In this document: positions 35,714 through 44,944 of the stretch, in pieces | Numbering within the stretch: position 1 is the stretch's first letter | Layout of the letters: each line of letters begins with the position of its first letter | Assembly (NCBI GenBank): GCA_002401855.1 | Contig: NVUH01000009.1 | Span: 31,651 to 95,650, forward strand | Length of the DNA stretch: 64,000 bases | Origin: Hyphomicrobiales bacterium | Lineage (GTDB): Bacteria; Pseudomonadota; Alphaproteobacteria; Rhizobiales; OSC116 | Direction of reading: 5' to 3' | Made by a program: the position numbers and the translations under genes | The notes under the pieces: model-generated | Seen by the model: only the letters and a program-made list of their open reading frames with translations | Database searches by the model: none | Told to the model about the DNA's origin: nothing

Positions 35714-36199
35714 ATGGACAAGAAGCAAAAATTGGATGCAGATTTTATTGAGAGATTGGCGGTTATCCTAAATGACGGCGAATTGAATGAAATTGAAGTG
35801 AATTGCGATGATTTCAAAATTCGTCTGGTGAAAACTCCTGAAAGTCCTTCTTCTATCACTTATAATGGTGCACCCGCGGGTGCCCTTATGGCAGCACCTA
35901 TTGCTGCGGCACCTATTGCTGCTCCTGTGGCTGCTGCAACAGAGAGTGATGATTTGGCTGAACATCCTGGTGCGGTGACATCGCCAATGGTTGGCACTGC
36001 CTATTTGGCGGCAGACCCGAATTCACCTAATTTTATACAAGTCGGCGACAGCGTGCAAAAAGGGCAGACATTGCTGATTGTTGAAGCGATGAAGACCATG
36101 AATAATATTTCAGCGCCAGTAGCTGGCAAAGTGATTGCCATTTTAATTGAGAATGAAAGCCCTGTAGAATTTGGCCAATCACTCATTGTTATTGAATAG
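35714..36199 (+). CDS. accB: Biotin carboxyl carrier protein of acetyl-CoA carboxylase
   Basis: 161 residues. The N-terminal domain (DADFIERLAVILNDGELNEIEV) is followed by an Ala/Pro-rich linker (about 55-78). The biotinyl domain starts TSPMVGTAYLAADPN, and the biotinylated lysine lies in VEAMKTMNNI. It carries carboxybiotin between AccC and AccAD in the first step of fatty acid synthesis. The gene is 16 bp before accC. Confidence 0.96.
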   Translation: MDKKQKLDADFIERLAVILNDGELNEIEVNCDDFKIRLVKTPESPSSITYNGAPAGALMAAPIAAAPIAAPVAAATESDDLAEHPGAVTSPMVGTAYLAADPNSPNFIQVGDSVQKGQTLLIVEAMKTMNNISAPVAGKVIAILIENESPVEFGQSLIVIE

Positions 36200-36215
36200 T
36201 GGACGGGGTAAAAAT

Positions 36216-37571
36216 ATGATTGAGAAATTACTCATTGCCAACCGCGGCGAAATTGCTTTGCGTGTTTTGCGCGCTTGTCGTGAAATGGGCATTAAAACTG
36301 TGGCGGTTCATTCAACCGCTGATGAAGACGCGATGCATGTGCGTTTGGCAGACGAAAGCGTGTGTATTGGCCCTGCGGCAGCGGCACAAAGCTATCTGAA
36401 CATTCCTGCCATATTATCGGCCTGTGAAATTACCGGTGCTGATGCGGTGCATCCTGGTTATGGTTTTTTATCTGAAAATGCTGGATTTGCAGAAATTTTG
36501 GAAGAACATGGCATCACTTTTGTTGGGCCGACGGCTGAGCATATCCGTATTATGGGTGATAAAATTCAAGCCAAAAAGACTGTAAAAGCCTTGGGTATAC
36601 CCTGTGTACCTGGTTCTGAAGGCGCACTAAAAAGCAATGAAGAAGCGCTTAAGGTTGCCAAAAAACTTGGTTATCCAGTGATTGTGAAAGCCGCTGCTGG
36701 CGGCGGTGGTCGTGGCATGAAAGTGGCGCTAACCGAAGAAGAGCTTATTCCTGCCTTGTCAACGGCAAGAGCTGAATCAAAAGCCGCTTTTGGTGATGAC
36801 GCTATGTATATGGAAAAGTTTTTAGGTAAACCACGCCATATTGAAATTCAGGTTATGGGTGATAAATTTGGCAATGCTGTGCATTTGGGCGAACGTGATT
36901 GTTCCTTACAACGCCGCCATCAAAAAGTATGGGAAGAAGCCAGATCACCAGCGTTGAACGATGAACAACGGCTGAAAATTGGTGAAATTGTTGCTAAAGC
37001 TATGGCTAACCTGAATTATTTGGGCGCTGGTACTATTGAATTTTTGTTTGAGGATGGTGAATTTTATTTCATTGAAATGAACACTCGTCTGCAAGTTGAA
37101 CACCCAATTACCGAAGCCATTACTGGCCTTGATTTAGTGCGTGAGCAAATTCGCGTTGCTGGTGGGGCTAAATTGAGCTTTGAGCAATCGGAAATTAAAT
37201 TTAATGGCCATGCCATTGAATGCCGTATTAATGCTGAAGATCCTGAAACATTCACCCCTGCCCCTGGTAAAATTGAAAATTATCATGCGCCCGGTGGGCT
37301 TGGTGTGCGGGTTGATAGCGGGGTTTATTCTGGCTATACCATTCCGCCTTATTATGACAGTTTGATTGGCAAATTAATTGTGCATGGCAATACGCGTAAC
37401 GAATGTTTGATGCGTTTGCGCCGCTCGCTTAAAGAATTTGTGATTGAAGGACCGGGTATTAAAACCACCATTCCATTATTTGAAAAATTGGCAATGAACC
37501 CCGACATTATCAATGGCGATTATGACATTCATTGGCTGGAAGAGTTTTTGAATATGGAAAGATCCTTATAA
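36216..37571 (+). CDS. accC: Biotin carboxylase of acetyl-CoA carboxylase
   Basis: 451 residues from the ATG at 36216; GGACGGGG precedes it. The ATP-grasp enzyme opens IEKLLIANRGEIALRVLRAC, has the glycine-rich AAAGGGGRGMKVA loop, EKFLGKPRHIEIQVMGD, the carboxylation site RDCSLQRRHQKVWEEA and FIEMNTRLQVEHPITE. It carboxylates biotin on AccB with bicarbonate and ATP. The stop is three bases before aat. Confidence 0.97.
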   Translation: MIEKLLIANRGEIALRVLRACREMGIKTVAVHSTADEDAMHVRLADESVCIGPAAAAQSYLNIPAILSACEITGADAVHPGYGFLSENAGFAEILEEHGITFVGPTAEHIRIMGDKIQAKKTVKALGIPCVPGSEGALKSNEEALKVAKKLGYPVIVKAAAGGGGRGMKVALTEEELIPALSTARAESKAAFGDDAMYMEKFLGKPRHIEIQVMGDKFGNAVHLGERDCSLQRRHQKVWEEARSPALNDEQRLKIGEIVAKAMANLNYLGAGTIEFLFEDGEFYFIEMNTRLQVEHPITEAITGLDLVREQIRVAGGAKLSFEQSEIKFNGHAIECRINAEDPETFTPAPGKIENYHAPGGLGVRVDSGVYSGYTIPPYYDSLIGKLIVHGNTRNECLMRLRRSLKEFVIEGPGIKTTIPLFEKLAMNPDIINGDYDIHWLEEFLNMERSL

Positions 37572-37573
37572 AT

Positions 37574-38233
37574 ATGTTTGAAAATAATGAAAATAGTCAA
37601 CCAACTGAGGCGCTTACGCCTCAGTTTTTGCTTGAGGCTTATGCTTCGGGCTATTTTCCCATGGCGGATGATGCTGCGGCTGATGAGTTATTTTGGCTGT
37701 CGCCCGAAATGCGCGGGGTCATGCCGTTAGAGAAATTACATATTTCAAAATCTTTGGTCAAATGCATTAAAAACCATCCGTTTGAAATTCGTTATGATAG
37801 CGCGTTTATAAACGTGATGAATGCTTGTGCCGAACCGACATCTGATCGTCCACAAACTTGGATTAATGATGAAATTATCAACATTTATTCTGAATTATTT
37901 TTAATGGGCTTGGCCCATAGTGTTGAAATTTGGAATGAAGATAAATTAGTCGGTGGGCTATATGGCGTGCAACTTGGTGCAGCCTTTTTTGGCGAAAGCA
38001 TGTTTTCGCGCGAGACCAATGCCAGCAAAATTGCATTTGTGCACTTGGTTAAACGATTGAAATTTGGCGGTTTTAAGCTGCTCGATACACAATTCACCAC
38101 AAAACATTTAGAAAATTTTGGGGTGATTGAAATTCCAAAAACTGATTATTTGCTTAAATTAGATGAAGCCTTGCACCATGTGGGTAATTTTGAAAAATTT
38201 CCCGCCAATGGCAATTTGTTGGCTGATATTTAA
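37574..38233 (+). CDS. aat: Leucyl/phenylalanyl-tRNA-protein transferase
   Basis: 219 residues from the ATG at 37574. Recognised by LLEAYASGYFPM, FWLSPEMRGVMPLEKLHISKSL, then DRPQTWINDEIINIY, AHSVEIWNEDKLVGGLYGVQLGAAFFGESMFS and FKLLDTQFTTKHLENFG. It adds Leu or Phe to N-terminal Lys/Arg substrates for ClpSAP in the N-end rule pathway. It is the last gene of the accBC unit, as in several alphaproteobacteria. Confidence 0.95.
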   Translation: MFENNENSQPTEALTPQFLLEAYASGYFPMADDAAADELFWLSPEMRGVMPLEKLHISKSLVKCIKNHPFEIRYDSAFINVMNACAEPTSDRPQTWINDEIINIYSELFLMGLAHSVEIWNEDKLVGGLYGVQLGAAFFGESMFSRETNASKIAFVHLVKRLKFGGFKLLDTQFTTKHLENFGVIEIPKTDYLLKLDEALHHVGNFEKFPANGNLLADI

Positions 38234-38245
38234 TAAAGACTAAAA

Positions 38246-38656
38246 CTATTCAGTTGCAGCACGTTTGCAATCAATGAGCCATATGTCGTAAACAGGATGC
38301 TCCACGGCATGCAGACCAGGGCTTGAGGCGAACATCCATCCAGTGAATATACGTTTTCTTTCGGTCTCATCGGTGGAGATTTCGTCTATTTCGATGAAAG
38401 ATGTGGTTTGAGGGCGTTCGGTGGCCGAACGGGAATAACAGACCCGCGGTGTCACTTCAAACACACCAAACTTTTTGGTTTCATTGATAGGGATTTCAAT
38501 GGTTTGAATGATGGCGGTGACTTTTTCTAATGCACTAAAAACCGCAATTTCGTTGTTAATACGCTCGGCAAAAGCTACGCTTGTGGCAGAAATAAAAACC
38601 GCGACGGTAAATAATTTAAAAAATTTCACTAATATTGCTTTCTCAAGAATAGCCAT
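38246..38656 (-). CDS. DUF2155 exported protein
   Basis: 136 residues from the ATG at 38656. A signal peptide ends near VAFA (about 27). The domain has VTAIIQTIEIPINETKKFG, TPRVCYSRSATERPQTTSF and GWMFASSPGLHAVEHPVYD, ending DCKRA; the two cysteines could form a disulfide. The family is conserved in alphaproteobacteria and its role is unknown. It follows the NDUFA12 gene on the minus strand (50-bp gap) and probably shares its transcript. Confidence 0.9.
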   Translation of the reverse strand: MAILEKAILVKFFKLFTVAVFISATSVAFAERINNEIAVFSALEKVTAIIQTIEIPINETKKFGVFEVTPRVCYSRSATERPQTTSFIEIDEISTDETERKRIFTGWMFASSPGLHAVEHPVYDIWLIDCKRAATE

Positions 38657-38706
38657 AACCCATCTTTTATCTGAAATTTTGATGGCAAATATAAGGCTGA
38701 AATGAG

Positions 38707-39093
38707 TTATTTTTCGGGTGACCAAGCGTCATAATCGCCAGACACTTTGGCGCGGCTGCCGCCACCTAAAATAGAGCCTTGTGGTCGATAAGCCCGCGTG
38801 GTGCCTGTCATATTGGCTTGCGGGTTGGTGTCTTCCCATGGTTTGGCTTCATATTCTTCTTCTGATGGTGGTATATCAACCGTGTGATGTAGCCAAGCAT
38901 GCCAACCTGGTGGCACGCGAGTGGCTTCAACATAGCCGTTATATGTTACCCAGCGTTTGGGGCCAGATTTTTGCTTATAATATTGATTGCCGACTTGGTC
39001 TTCACCCACTTTGACGCCATATTTCCATGTGAAGAAGCGTGTGCCAATCGTTTGGCCATTCCACCAAGTGAAGATTTCAGACAAAATACCCAT
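38707..39093 (-). CDS. NADH:ubiquinone oxidoreductase accessory subunit NDUFA12
   Basis: 128 residues from the ATG at 39093; an ATG at 39132 is less likely. Typical motifs are TWWNGQTIGTRFFTWKYGVKVGEDQVGN, RWVTYNGYVEATRVPPGWHAWLHH and PWEDTNPQANMTGT. It is the supernumerary subunit of complex I shared by mitochondria and alphaproteobacteria, and is not encoded with the nuo operon. This pairing with DUF2155 supports the alphaproteobacterial assignment. Confidence 0.95.
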   Translation of the reverse strand: MGILSEIFTWWNGQTIGTRFFTWKYGVKVGEDQVGNQYYKQKSGPKRWVTYNGYVEATRVPPGWHAWLHHTVDIPPSEEEYEAKPWEDTNPQANMTGTTRAYRPQGSILGGGSRAKVSGDYDAWSPEK

Positions 39094-39244
39094 AATAGCT
39101 TTCAATATCAAAATTATATTGTGCGAATCCATCGATCCACCTGCTTAATATAAGCCATATCTATTTTTGTGTAAATTGAATAGATTTTTTATAGTCAAAA
39201 ATATCACAATGAACAGATGACATTTGCCCAAGAAAGCATCCCCC

Positions 39245-39889
39245 CTAGAGGAAATGCGCATTGAAATCTTTTGCGAACATATCTTCTTCTTCAACTTCCA
39301 GTTGAATTTTATCTTTTTTATCTTTTAGCTCATTCAAGTTGACATCATTTTTGACCAGACGGCTTAAGAAACCCGGGTCATAAACCAATTTATCTTGGGC
39401 TTTGGGTTTGGTGTATTTTACCGAACCATCAATGATAACCCGCCCAGCTTCGACAATATAAGCGCGGGTGTCGGTCAATATATTTTCTAATCTTTGCTTA
39501 AGAATAATAGGTGACAGAGGTTTCACCACAATAGCAGATGCGCCATATTTGTTAAATTCAAGCACAATGCGGCGCGAGGCGTGGCCTGTTGCCATTAGCA
39601 CAGGAATGAAACAGGATGGAGCCATTTCAACTTGCCTGATCCATCTTAAAAAGGCCAAGCCGTTATTCACTTTGTCATTGCCATTGAGGATAAAGTCACA
39701 AATGATTAAGTCTGGTTGTTCGATTCTCACCAATTCTTTGGCAGCTTCGACATTGTTGGCAATAGAAATAGTTTTAACATTAAAATTGCCTAAAATATGT
39801 TTATATATTTTGACCATTGACATATTGTCTTCTAATATCAATATGTTCAACTCATCCAAAGTTTTAAATAATGCGTTATGCTTTGTCAT
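39245..39889 (-). CDS. Stand-alone response-regulator receiver protein
   Basis: 214 residues. The CheY-like receiver (about 14-135) has the acidic pair Glu20-Asp21, phosphoacceptor Asp65 in IICDFIL, Thr101 and Lys123 in VKPLSP. The remaining 80 residues are charged and lack a DNA-binding or enzymatic domain I can recognise; they contain VVIIDGSVKYTKP and an acidic stretch. No kinase gene is nearby. It may relay phosphate or bind a partner; the neighbours give no pathway. Confidence 0.88.
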   Translation of the reverse strand: MTKHNALFKTLDELNILILEDNMSMVKIYKHILGNFNVKTISIANNVEAAKELVRIEQPDLIICDFILNGNDKVNNGLAFLRWIRQVEMAPSCFIPVLMATGHASRRIVLEFNKYGASAIVVKPLSPIILKQRLENILTDTRAYIVEAGRVIIDGSVKYTKPKAQDKLVYDPGFLSRLVKNDVNLNELKDKKDKIQLEVEEEDMFAKDFNAHFL

Positions 39890-39999
39890 TAACCACTAAC
39901 CCCAACTCAAAATGACCGTAGAATTTGATATAGGGTAGCCGACAAAATATAATAAATTGTAAAACTTCGAGAACTAAATGAATTTATATAGATATACTT

Positions 40000-41118
40000 A
40001 TGAAAAACACAACAATACTGGATAACAAAGACACAAAGCATCGGTTGGGGCGTATAGAAGGCTTAGATTTTGCTAGGTTTTTAGCTTTTTTGGGCATGGT
40101 TTTGGTCAATTTTAAAATTGTTATGCTGCCCAGTGATGTTGTCACATATGGGGCGGCTGGCTGGTTCTATGACGCATTGGAAGGCCGCGCGGCTGCTTTA
40201 TTTGTTATTTTAGCAGGCATTGGACTTGGTTTAACGGTTAAAATCACCCAACTTAATTATAATGGTGAGACCAGAGATTTTACCATGACCACGCTTAAAC
40301 GAGGAATGTTTCTGTTCGGTGTTGGCATGTTGAACTCAATTATTTTCGAAGCAGATATTTTACATTATTATGGTATTTATTTTCTATTCGCCGCATTTTT
40401 AGCGCCGCTGGGTGATCGGGTTTTAAAAAGCCTGATTATTGGCCTGCTGACGGCGGCCACAATCATGTTGCTCATGTTAAATTTTGATGAGGGCTGGGAT
40501 TGGAAAACTTATGAATATGCACATTTTTTCAGCTTAGAGGGTGGTCTTAGAAACTTATTTTATAATGGCTGGCATCCGGTCATTCCATGGCTTGGCTTCT
40601 TATTGTTTGGCGTATTGCTCAGCCGCTTAAACCTCACATCAAAACAAGTACAGATAAAAATGATTGTGGGAGGTTTGGCGGTGACGCTTATATGCTATTC
40701 ACTATCGAGCGGCGTTATCACCTCACTCTTTAACAGTGGCGATGAGCAGTTGATGCAACTCATCCCCGTATTTTCTATCGGGCCAGTGCCTGCCACCATA
40801 CTTTACATGATCAGCGCATCGGCAAGTGCTTGTGCCGTGATTGCGGCCTCCATAATTTTTTGCAAAAAATTTGCTAAATTTTCAATTGTGAAAGCCCTGG
40901 GCACCGCTGGCAGGCAAACTCTTACGCTTTATATCCTGCACATATATCTGGGTATGGGGCTAATGGAAATGAATGGCATGGCGGGTAAAAGCACGGTGGA
41001 TGTTAGCCTACTCACATCGGTTTTATTTGTTTTTGTGGCGGCGGTGGGCTGTAACATTTGGAGCCAATTTTTTAAAGCTGGTGCGTTGGAAACTGTGATG
41101 CGGAAAATTACAGGTTAG
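40000..41118 (+). CDS. Membrane protein of the DUF418/YeiB or DUF1624 group
   Basis: 372 residues with about ten hydrophobic segments. The opening GRIEGLDFARFLAFLGMVLVN and FVILAGIGLGL resemble DUF418 proteins and heparan-glucosaminide acetyltransferase-like (DUF1624) acyltransferases; VIPWLGFLLFG in the middle also fits. A role in acyl transfer to a surface compound is possible. It is monocistronic, with 100 bp before it and 65 bp to dapD. The subfamily is uncertain. Confidence 0.7.
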   Translation: MKNTTILDNKDTKHRLGRIEGLDFARFLAFLGMVLVNFKIVMLPSDVVTYGAAGWFYDALEGRAAALFVILAGIGLGLTVKITQLNYNGETRDFTMTTLKRGMFLFGVGMLNSIIFEADILHYYGIYFLFAAFLAPLGDRVLKSLIIGLLTAATIMLLMLNFDEGWDWKTYEYAHFFSLEGGLRNLFYNGWHPVIPWLGFLLFGVLLSRLNLTSKQVQIKMIVGGLAVTLICYSLSSGVITSLFNSGDEQLMQLIPVFSIGPVPATILYMISASASACAVIAASIIFCKKFAKFSIVKALGTAGRQTLTLYILHIYLGMGLMEMNGMAGKSTVDVSLLTSVLFVFVAAVGCNIWSQFFKAGALETVMRKITG

Positions 41119-41183
41119 CACTTGAAATTAAGCGTTGATATGAGTAATCTCTGCGCAAATATTTATAACGAATGGATAAAATT

Positions 41184-42017
41184 ATGAGCCTCGAAAATAT
41201 CATTAATGACGCGTTTGACAACCGTGCCAATTATAATGTGGCCACTCAAGGTGAAGTGCGCGAAGCGGTGGATGCTGCACTTGAATTGCTTGACAGCGGC
41301 AAAGGCCGCGTAGCCGAAAAAATTGATGGCAAATGGGTGGTCAACCAATGGCTTAAGAAAGCCGTTCTGCTGTCATTCGTATTGAATGATATGAAGGTGA
41401 TGGACGGTGCACCTGATGGCGCGACTTGGTGGGATAAAGTTGATAGTAAATTTTTAGGCTGGGGCGAGAATCGTTTTCGCGAAGCTGGCTTTCGCGCCGT
41501 ACCGGGCTCTATTGTGCGCAAATCAGCGTTCATTGGCAAAGGCGCTATCCTCATGCCATCATTTGTTAATCTAGGCGCTTATGTCGATGAAGGCACGATG
41601 GTTGATGCGTGGGTGACGGTTGGTTCATGCGCGCAAATTGGTAAAAATGTGCATTTATCTGGCGGCGTGGGCATTGGTGGTGTGTTAGAGCCATTGCAAG
41701 CTGGCCCTGTCATCATCGAAGACAATTGCTTTATTGGCGCTCGTAGTGAGATTGTTGAAGGCGTGCGCGTTGGCGAAGGCGCTGTTATTTCAATGGGTGT
41801 ATTTATTGGCATGTCGACCAAAATTGTTGACCGTGAAACGGGTGAAATTCACATCGGCCATGTGCCGCCATATAGTGTGGTTGTGCCGGGTGCGTTGCCG
41901 GGTAAAACCATGGGTAATGGCCAGCCTGGCCCGAGCCTTTATTGCGCGGTGATTGTGAAAAAAGTCGATGCTAAAACACGCGCAAAAACTTCTATTAACG
42001 ACCTTTTGCGCGATTAA
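41184..42017 (+). CDS. dapD: Tetrahydrodipicolinate N-succinyltransferase
   Basis: 277 residues from the ATG at 41184, which has TGGA upstream; an ATG at 41172 is an alternative. Left-handed beta-helix repeats cover about 100-220 ([75 protein letters not shown]). It makes N-succinyl-2-amino-6-ketopimelate in lysine and diaminopimelate synthesis. dapE follows by 11 bp. Confidence 0.97.
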   Translation: MSLENIINDAFDNRANYNVATQGEVREAVDAALELLDSGKGRVAEKIDGKWVVNQWLKKAVLLSFVLNDMKVMDGAPDGATWWDKVDSKFLGWGENRFREAGFRAVPGSIVRKSAFIGKGAILMPSFVNLGAYVDEGTMVDAWVTVGSCAQIGKNVHLSGGVGIGGVLEPLQAGPVIIEDNCFIGARSEIVEGVRVGEGAVISMGVFIGMSTKIVDRETGEIHIGHVPPYSVVVPGALPGKTMGNGQPGPSLYCAVIVKKVDAKTRAKTSINDLLRD

Positions 42018-42028
42018 ACGAGACATAT

Positions 42029-43195
42029 ATGACTGATAATTTGCCAGATGCACTGTCTTTAACACAAGAACTTGTGCGCGAGGAAACTGTGGCGCCTGTC
42101 GCCACCCCTGCCCTTGATATATTGGAGGCGCATCTTGGCAAGATGGATTTTGCCATTACCAAGCTGCCATTTAGTGAAGATGGTTATGATGATACTGACA
42201 ATCTATATGCCCAAATAGGCAGCGGTACGCCGCATTTATGCTTTGCCGGTCATGTTGATGTGGTGCCAACAGGCCCTACTGAGGAATGGTCACACGCACC
42301 ATTTTCTGGCGACATTGCCGATGGAAAATTATATGGACGTGGCACGGCAGATATGAAAGGCGGCGTCGCATGTTTTGTGAGCGCGGCAATGAAATACGTA
42401 ACGGCCAACCCAGACTTTAAAGGCACACTCAGTTTTTTAATTACAGGTGATGAAGAAGCCGTAGCGATTAATGGCACGCCAAAAATGCTTAATTGGCTCA
42501 AAGAGCAAGACATTAAGCTTGACCATTGTATTGTTGGCGAGCCTTCCAATCCATCTTATATGGGCGAGGAAATTAAGGTCGGCAGGCGCGGTAGCATGTT
42601 GGGCACGCTGACCATGCATGGCACGCAGGGCCATATCGCCTACCCCGAACGCGCTGACAACCCGATGCCGCGCGTGGCTGCGGTGCTAGATAGGTTATGC
42701 AATGATGTTTTGGATGAAGGCACCAATCTTTTTCAGCCAAGTAATTTGGAAGTGACCTCAGTTGATGTGGGCAACCAAGCGCATAATATGTTGCCGCAAT
42801 CGGCCACCATTAAATTTGGCATTCGCTATAATACCTGCCATGATTTTGACAGTTTGGAAGCCTTGCTGAAACAAAAATTTGATGCGGTGCATGCTGAGCT
42901 TGGCGGGCGTTATGAGGTTGAATATTTTAGATCGGGCGAAGCGTTTTACACGGAAGATAAAATGTTAACAGCTTTGGTGGCGGATGCGGTTGAAAAACAT
43001 GTGGGCAAGCGCCCTAAATTATCAACCGCTGGTGGCACATCGGATGCGCGCTTTATCAAAAATTATTGCCCTGTGGTAGAGTTTGGTTTGGTTGGCGCGA
43101 CCATGCATAAGATTGATGAACATGTCGAAGTGAAAGATATAGCCAGTTTGGCGGATATATATCATGAAATCATCAGCAATTATTTTAAGGTTTAG
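42029..43195 (+). CDS. dapE: Succinyl-diaminopimelate desuccinylase
   Basis: 388 residues of the M20 metallopeptidase family. Metal-binding and catalytic motifs are CFAGHVDVVPTG, GRGTADMKGGVACF, ITGDEEAVAINGT, and GGTSDARFI with the late VGATMHKIDEHV. It releases LL-diaminopimelate for murein and lysine. It is the middle gene of dapD-dapE-membrane protein; the next gene starts three bases later. Confidence 0.96.
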   Translation: MTDNLPDALSLTQELVREETVAPVATPALDILEAHLGKMDFAITKLPFSEDGYDDTDNLYAQIGSGTPHLCFAGHVDVVPTGPTEEWSHAPFSGDIADGKLYGRGTADMKGGVACFVSAAMKYVTANPDFKGTLSFLITGDEEAVAINGTPKMLNWLKEQDIKLDHCIVGEPSNPSYMGEEIKVGRRGSMLGTLTMHGTQGHIAYPERADNPMPRVAAVLDRLCNDVLDEGTNLFQPSNLEVTSVDVGNQAHNMLPQSATIKFGIRYNTCHDFDSLEALLKQKFDAVHAELGGRYEVEYFRSGEAFYTEDKMLTALVADAVEKHVGKRPKLSTAGGTSDARFIKNYCPVVEFGLVGATMHKIDEHVEVKDIASLADIYHEIISNYFKV

Positions 43196-43198
43196 ACG

Positions 43199-43777
43199 AT
43201 GAATTTAATACAAATTGACAGAGCAATTACGGGTGCTTGGGCAATATTATTGCGTAAAAAAAACGCGTTACGCTATTTTTCTGTTAATGCCACAAGTTTC
43301 GCTTGGTCATTTGCGGTGATTATCATGGTGTTGATGTTTCAAACTTATATGGCGCCGTTAGAAACTCAGATTTTTAACTCGGGTGCTAATAAAATTGAGC
43401 TTGGTGAAGTGATGATGGGCTTGCAAAGCCTTATTCTCATCATCAATTGGTTTTTATGGCCGCTGATTACATTTTTCATTTGCAAATTAATGGGCTTAAG
43501 CGCTCATTATATCCGCTATGTGATTGTGGACAATTGGAGCAGCGTGGTGACGCTGACCATCATTGGCGCGCCGTCTATATTGTTTCAATTCGGCCTGTCC
43601 GCCGATCTGGCCAAATCATTTATCTTTTTTAGCTCATTCATCATGCTGATTTATAAATGGCGGGTGATTAAAGTAGCGCTGGCAACCAGCGGCATGTACG
43701 CCTCGATATTATTATTCATCGACATTGCTGTGACCATTCTAGTCTCGACATTAATATCAAAAATTATAGCCAGTTAA
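43199..43777 (+). CDS. Hypothetical membrane protein in the dap operon
   Basis: 192 residues with about five hydrophobic segments and little else: one near 30-52, one near 72-95, and three between 110 and 190. It has no recognisable motif. It begins three bases after dapE and so is translated from the same message. The stop overlaps the convergent threonine aldolase gene by 4 bp. I see no evidence for a function; coupling to dapE may be transcriptional convenience. Confidence 0.7.
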   Translation: MNLIQIDRAITGAWAILLRKKNALRYFSVNATSFAWSFAVIIMVLMFQTYMAPLETQIFNSGANKIELGEVMMGLQSLILIINWFLWPLITFFICKLMGLSAHYIRYVIVDNWSSVVTLTIIGAPSILFQFGLSADLAKSFIFFSSFIMLIYKWRVIKVALATSGMYASILLFIDIAVTILVSTLISKIIAS

Positions 43778-44805
43778 AACTTGAAAATGCTGGTGAAAAT
43801 CTCGGCGGCTTTGGCGCATTCATCGGCCGTTACATCTAAATGGGTGACCGCTCTGATTTCAGTTTCACTCAATGCCACCATCCTGACATTATTGTCTTTT
43901 AACTTGGCGCAAATATCCACTGGTTTTCTATGTGTTTGCGATACATCGATGATGATGATATTGGTGTGTAGATTGTCTAAATTGACCGAAATACCTTCAA
44001 TCTCATTGAGTGCTGTGCCCAGATTTTTAGCATTGATATGATCATCTTTAAGCCTATCGACATGATGCTCTAGCGCATAAAGCCCAGCTGACGCGATGAT
44101 GCCCGCTTGGCGCATGGCGCCGCCTAGCCGCACCTTCCAAACCCAAGCTTGCTCGATAAATTGGTTTGAACCTGTTAGCACCGCGCCAACTGGGCAACCA
44201 AGGCCTTTGGATAGATCAAACCACGCGCTGTCAAAATCTCGCGCATAGTGGGCGGGTGAAATGTCTGTGGCGACTGAAGCGTTCAGCAGGCGCGCGCCAT
44301 CCATGTGCAATTTCATATCTTGTGATTTGGCATATTGGGTGACGGGGGTTAGCTGCTCCATTGTCCAAGCGATGCCACCGCCAAAATTATGAGTGTTCTC
44401 GATCACTAGCATTTTGGGTATGGTTGAGTTTCTGCCCATACGGCGCTTGGCGACACATTGCTCAACATCAGCGGCACTAAAAATACCCAATGGCTGATCA
44501 ATGGTTTGTCGGTTGACTTGGCCTAATGCCAAACCGCCCGCCTCCATCATCATAATGTGTGAATTGTCTGCTGCGATCACTTCATCGCCCATAGAACAAT
44601 GGGTTAGAGTCGAGATTAAATTGCACATAATGCCTGAAGGCAAAAACATTGCGGCGTCTTTGCCCAATAATGTTGCCGATTTTTCGCATAACATATTGAC
44701 GCTAGGGTCGAGCAGTTGTTGCTCATCGCCAACCTCGGCAGCGGCCATAAATTTACGCATTTCTGGCGTTGGTTTGGTTTGCGTATCGCTATATAAATTT
44801 ATCAA
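43774..44805 (-). CDS. ltaE: Low-specificity L-threonine aldolase
   Basis: 343 residues of the PLP fold type I family. It opens INLYSDTQTKPTPEMRKFM, contains MFLPSGIMCNLI, ENTHNFGGG, KLHMDGARLLNA, and the PLP lysine in FDLSKGLGCPVGAVL (about residue 200). It cleaves threonine and allo-threonine to glycine and acetaldehyde. It is convergent with the dap operon and monocistronic. Confidence 0.93.
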   Translation of the reverse strand: MINLYSDTQTKPTPEMRKFMAAAEVGDEQQLLDPSVNMLCEKSATLLGKDAAMFLPSGIMCNLISTLTHCSMGDEVIAADNSHIMMMEAGGLALGQVNRQTIDQPLGIFSAADVEQCVAKRRMGRNSTIPKMLVIENTHNFGGGIAWTMEQLTPVTQYAKSQDMKLHMDGARLLNASVATDISPAHYARDFDSAWFDLSKGLGCPVGAVLTGSNQFIEQAWVWKVRLGGAMRQAGIIASAGLYALEHHVDRLKDDHINAKNLGTALNEIEGISVNLDNLHTNIIIIDVSQTHRKPVDICAKLKDNNVRMVALSETEIRAVTHLDVTADECAKAAEIFTSIFKF

Positions 44806-44944
44806 CTTTTATCCCCTTTTGCGTGTATATTTGAACTTATTTTTGACTTAGTTTGCAAATATGTTTTTTTATATTGTAATGTCACAAACAGATTCAATAT
44901 GATCAATCTACTTTATAACCAACCATAAAACAATCAGGTATCAC

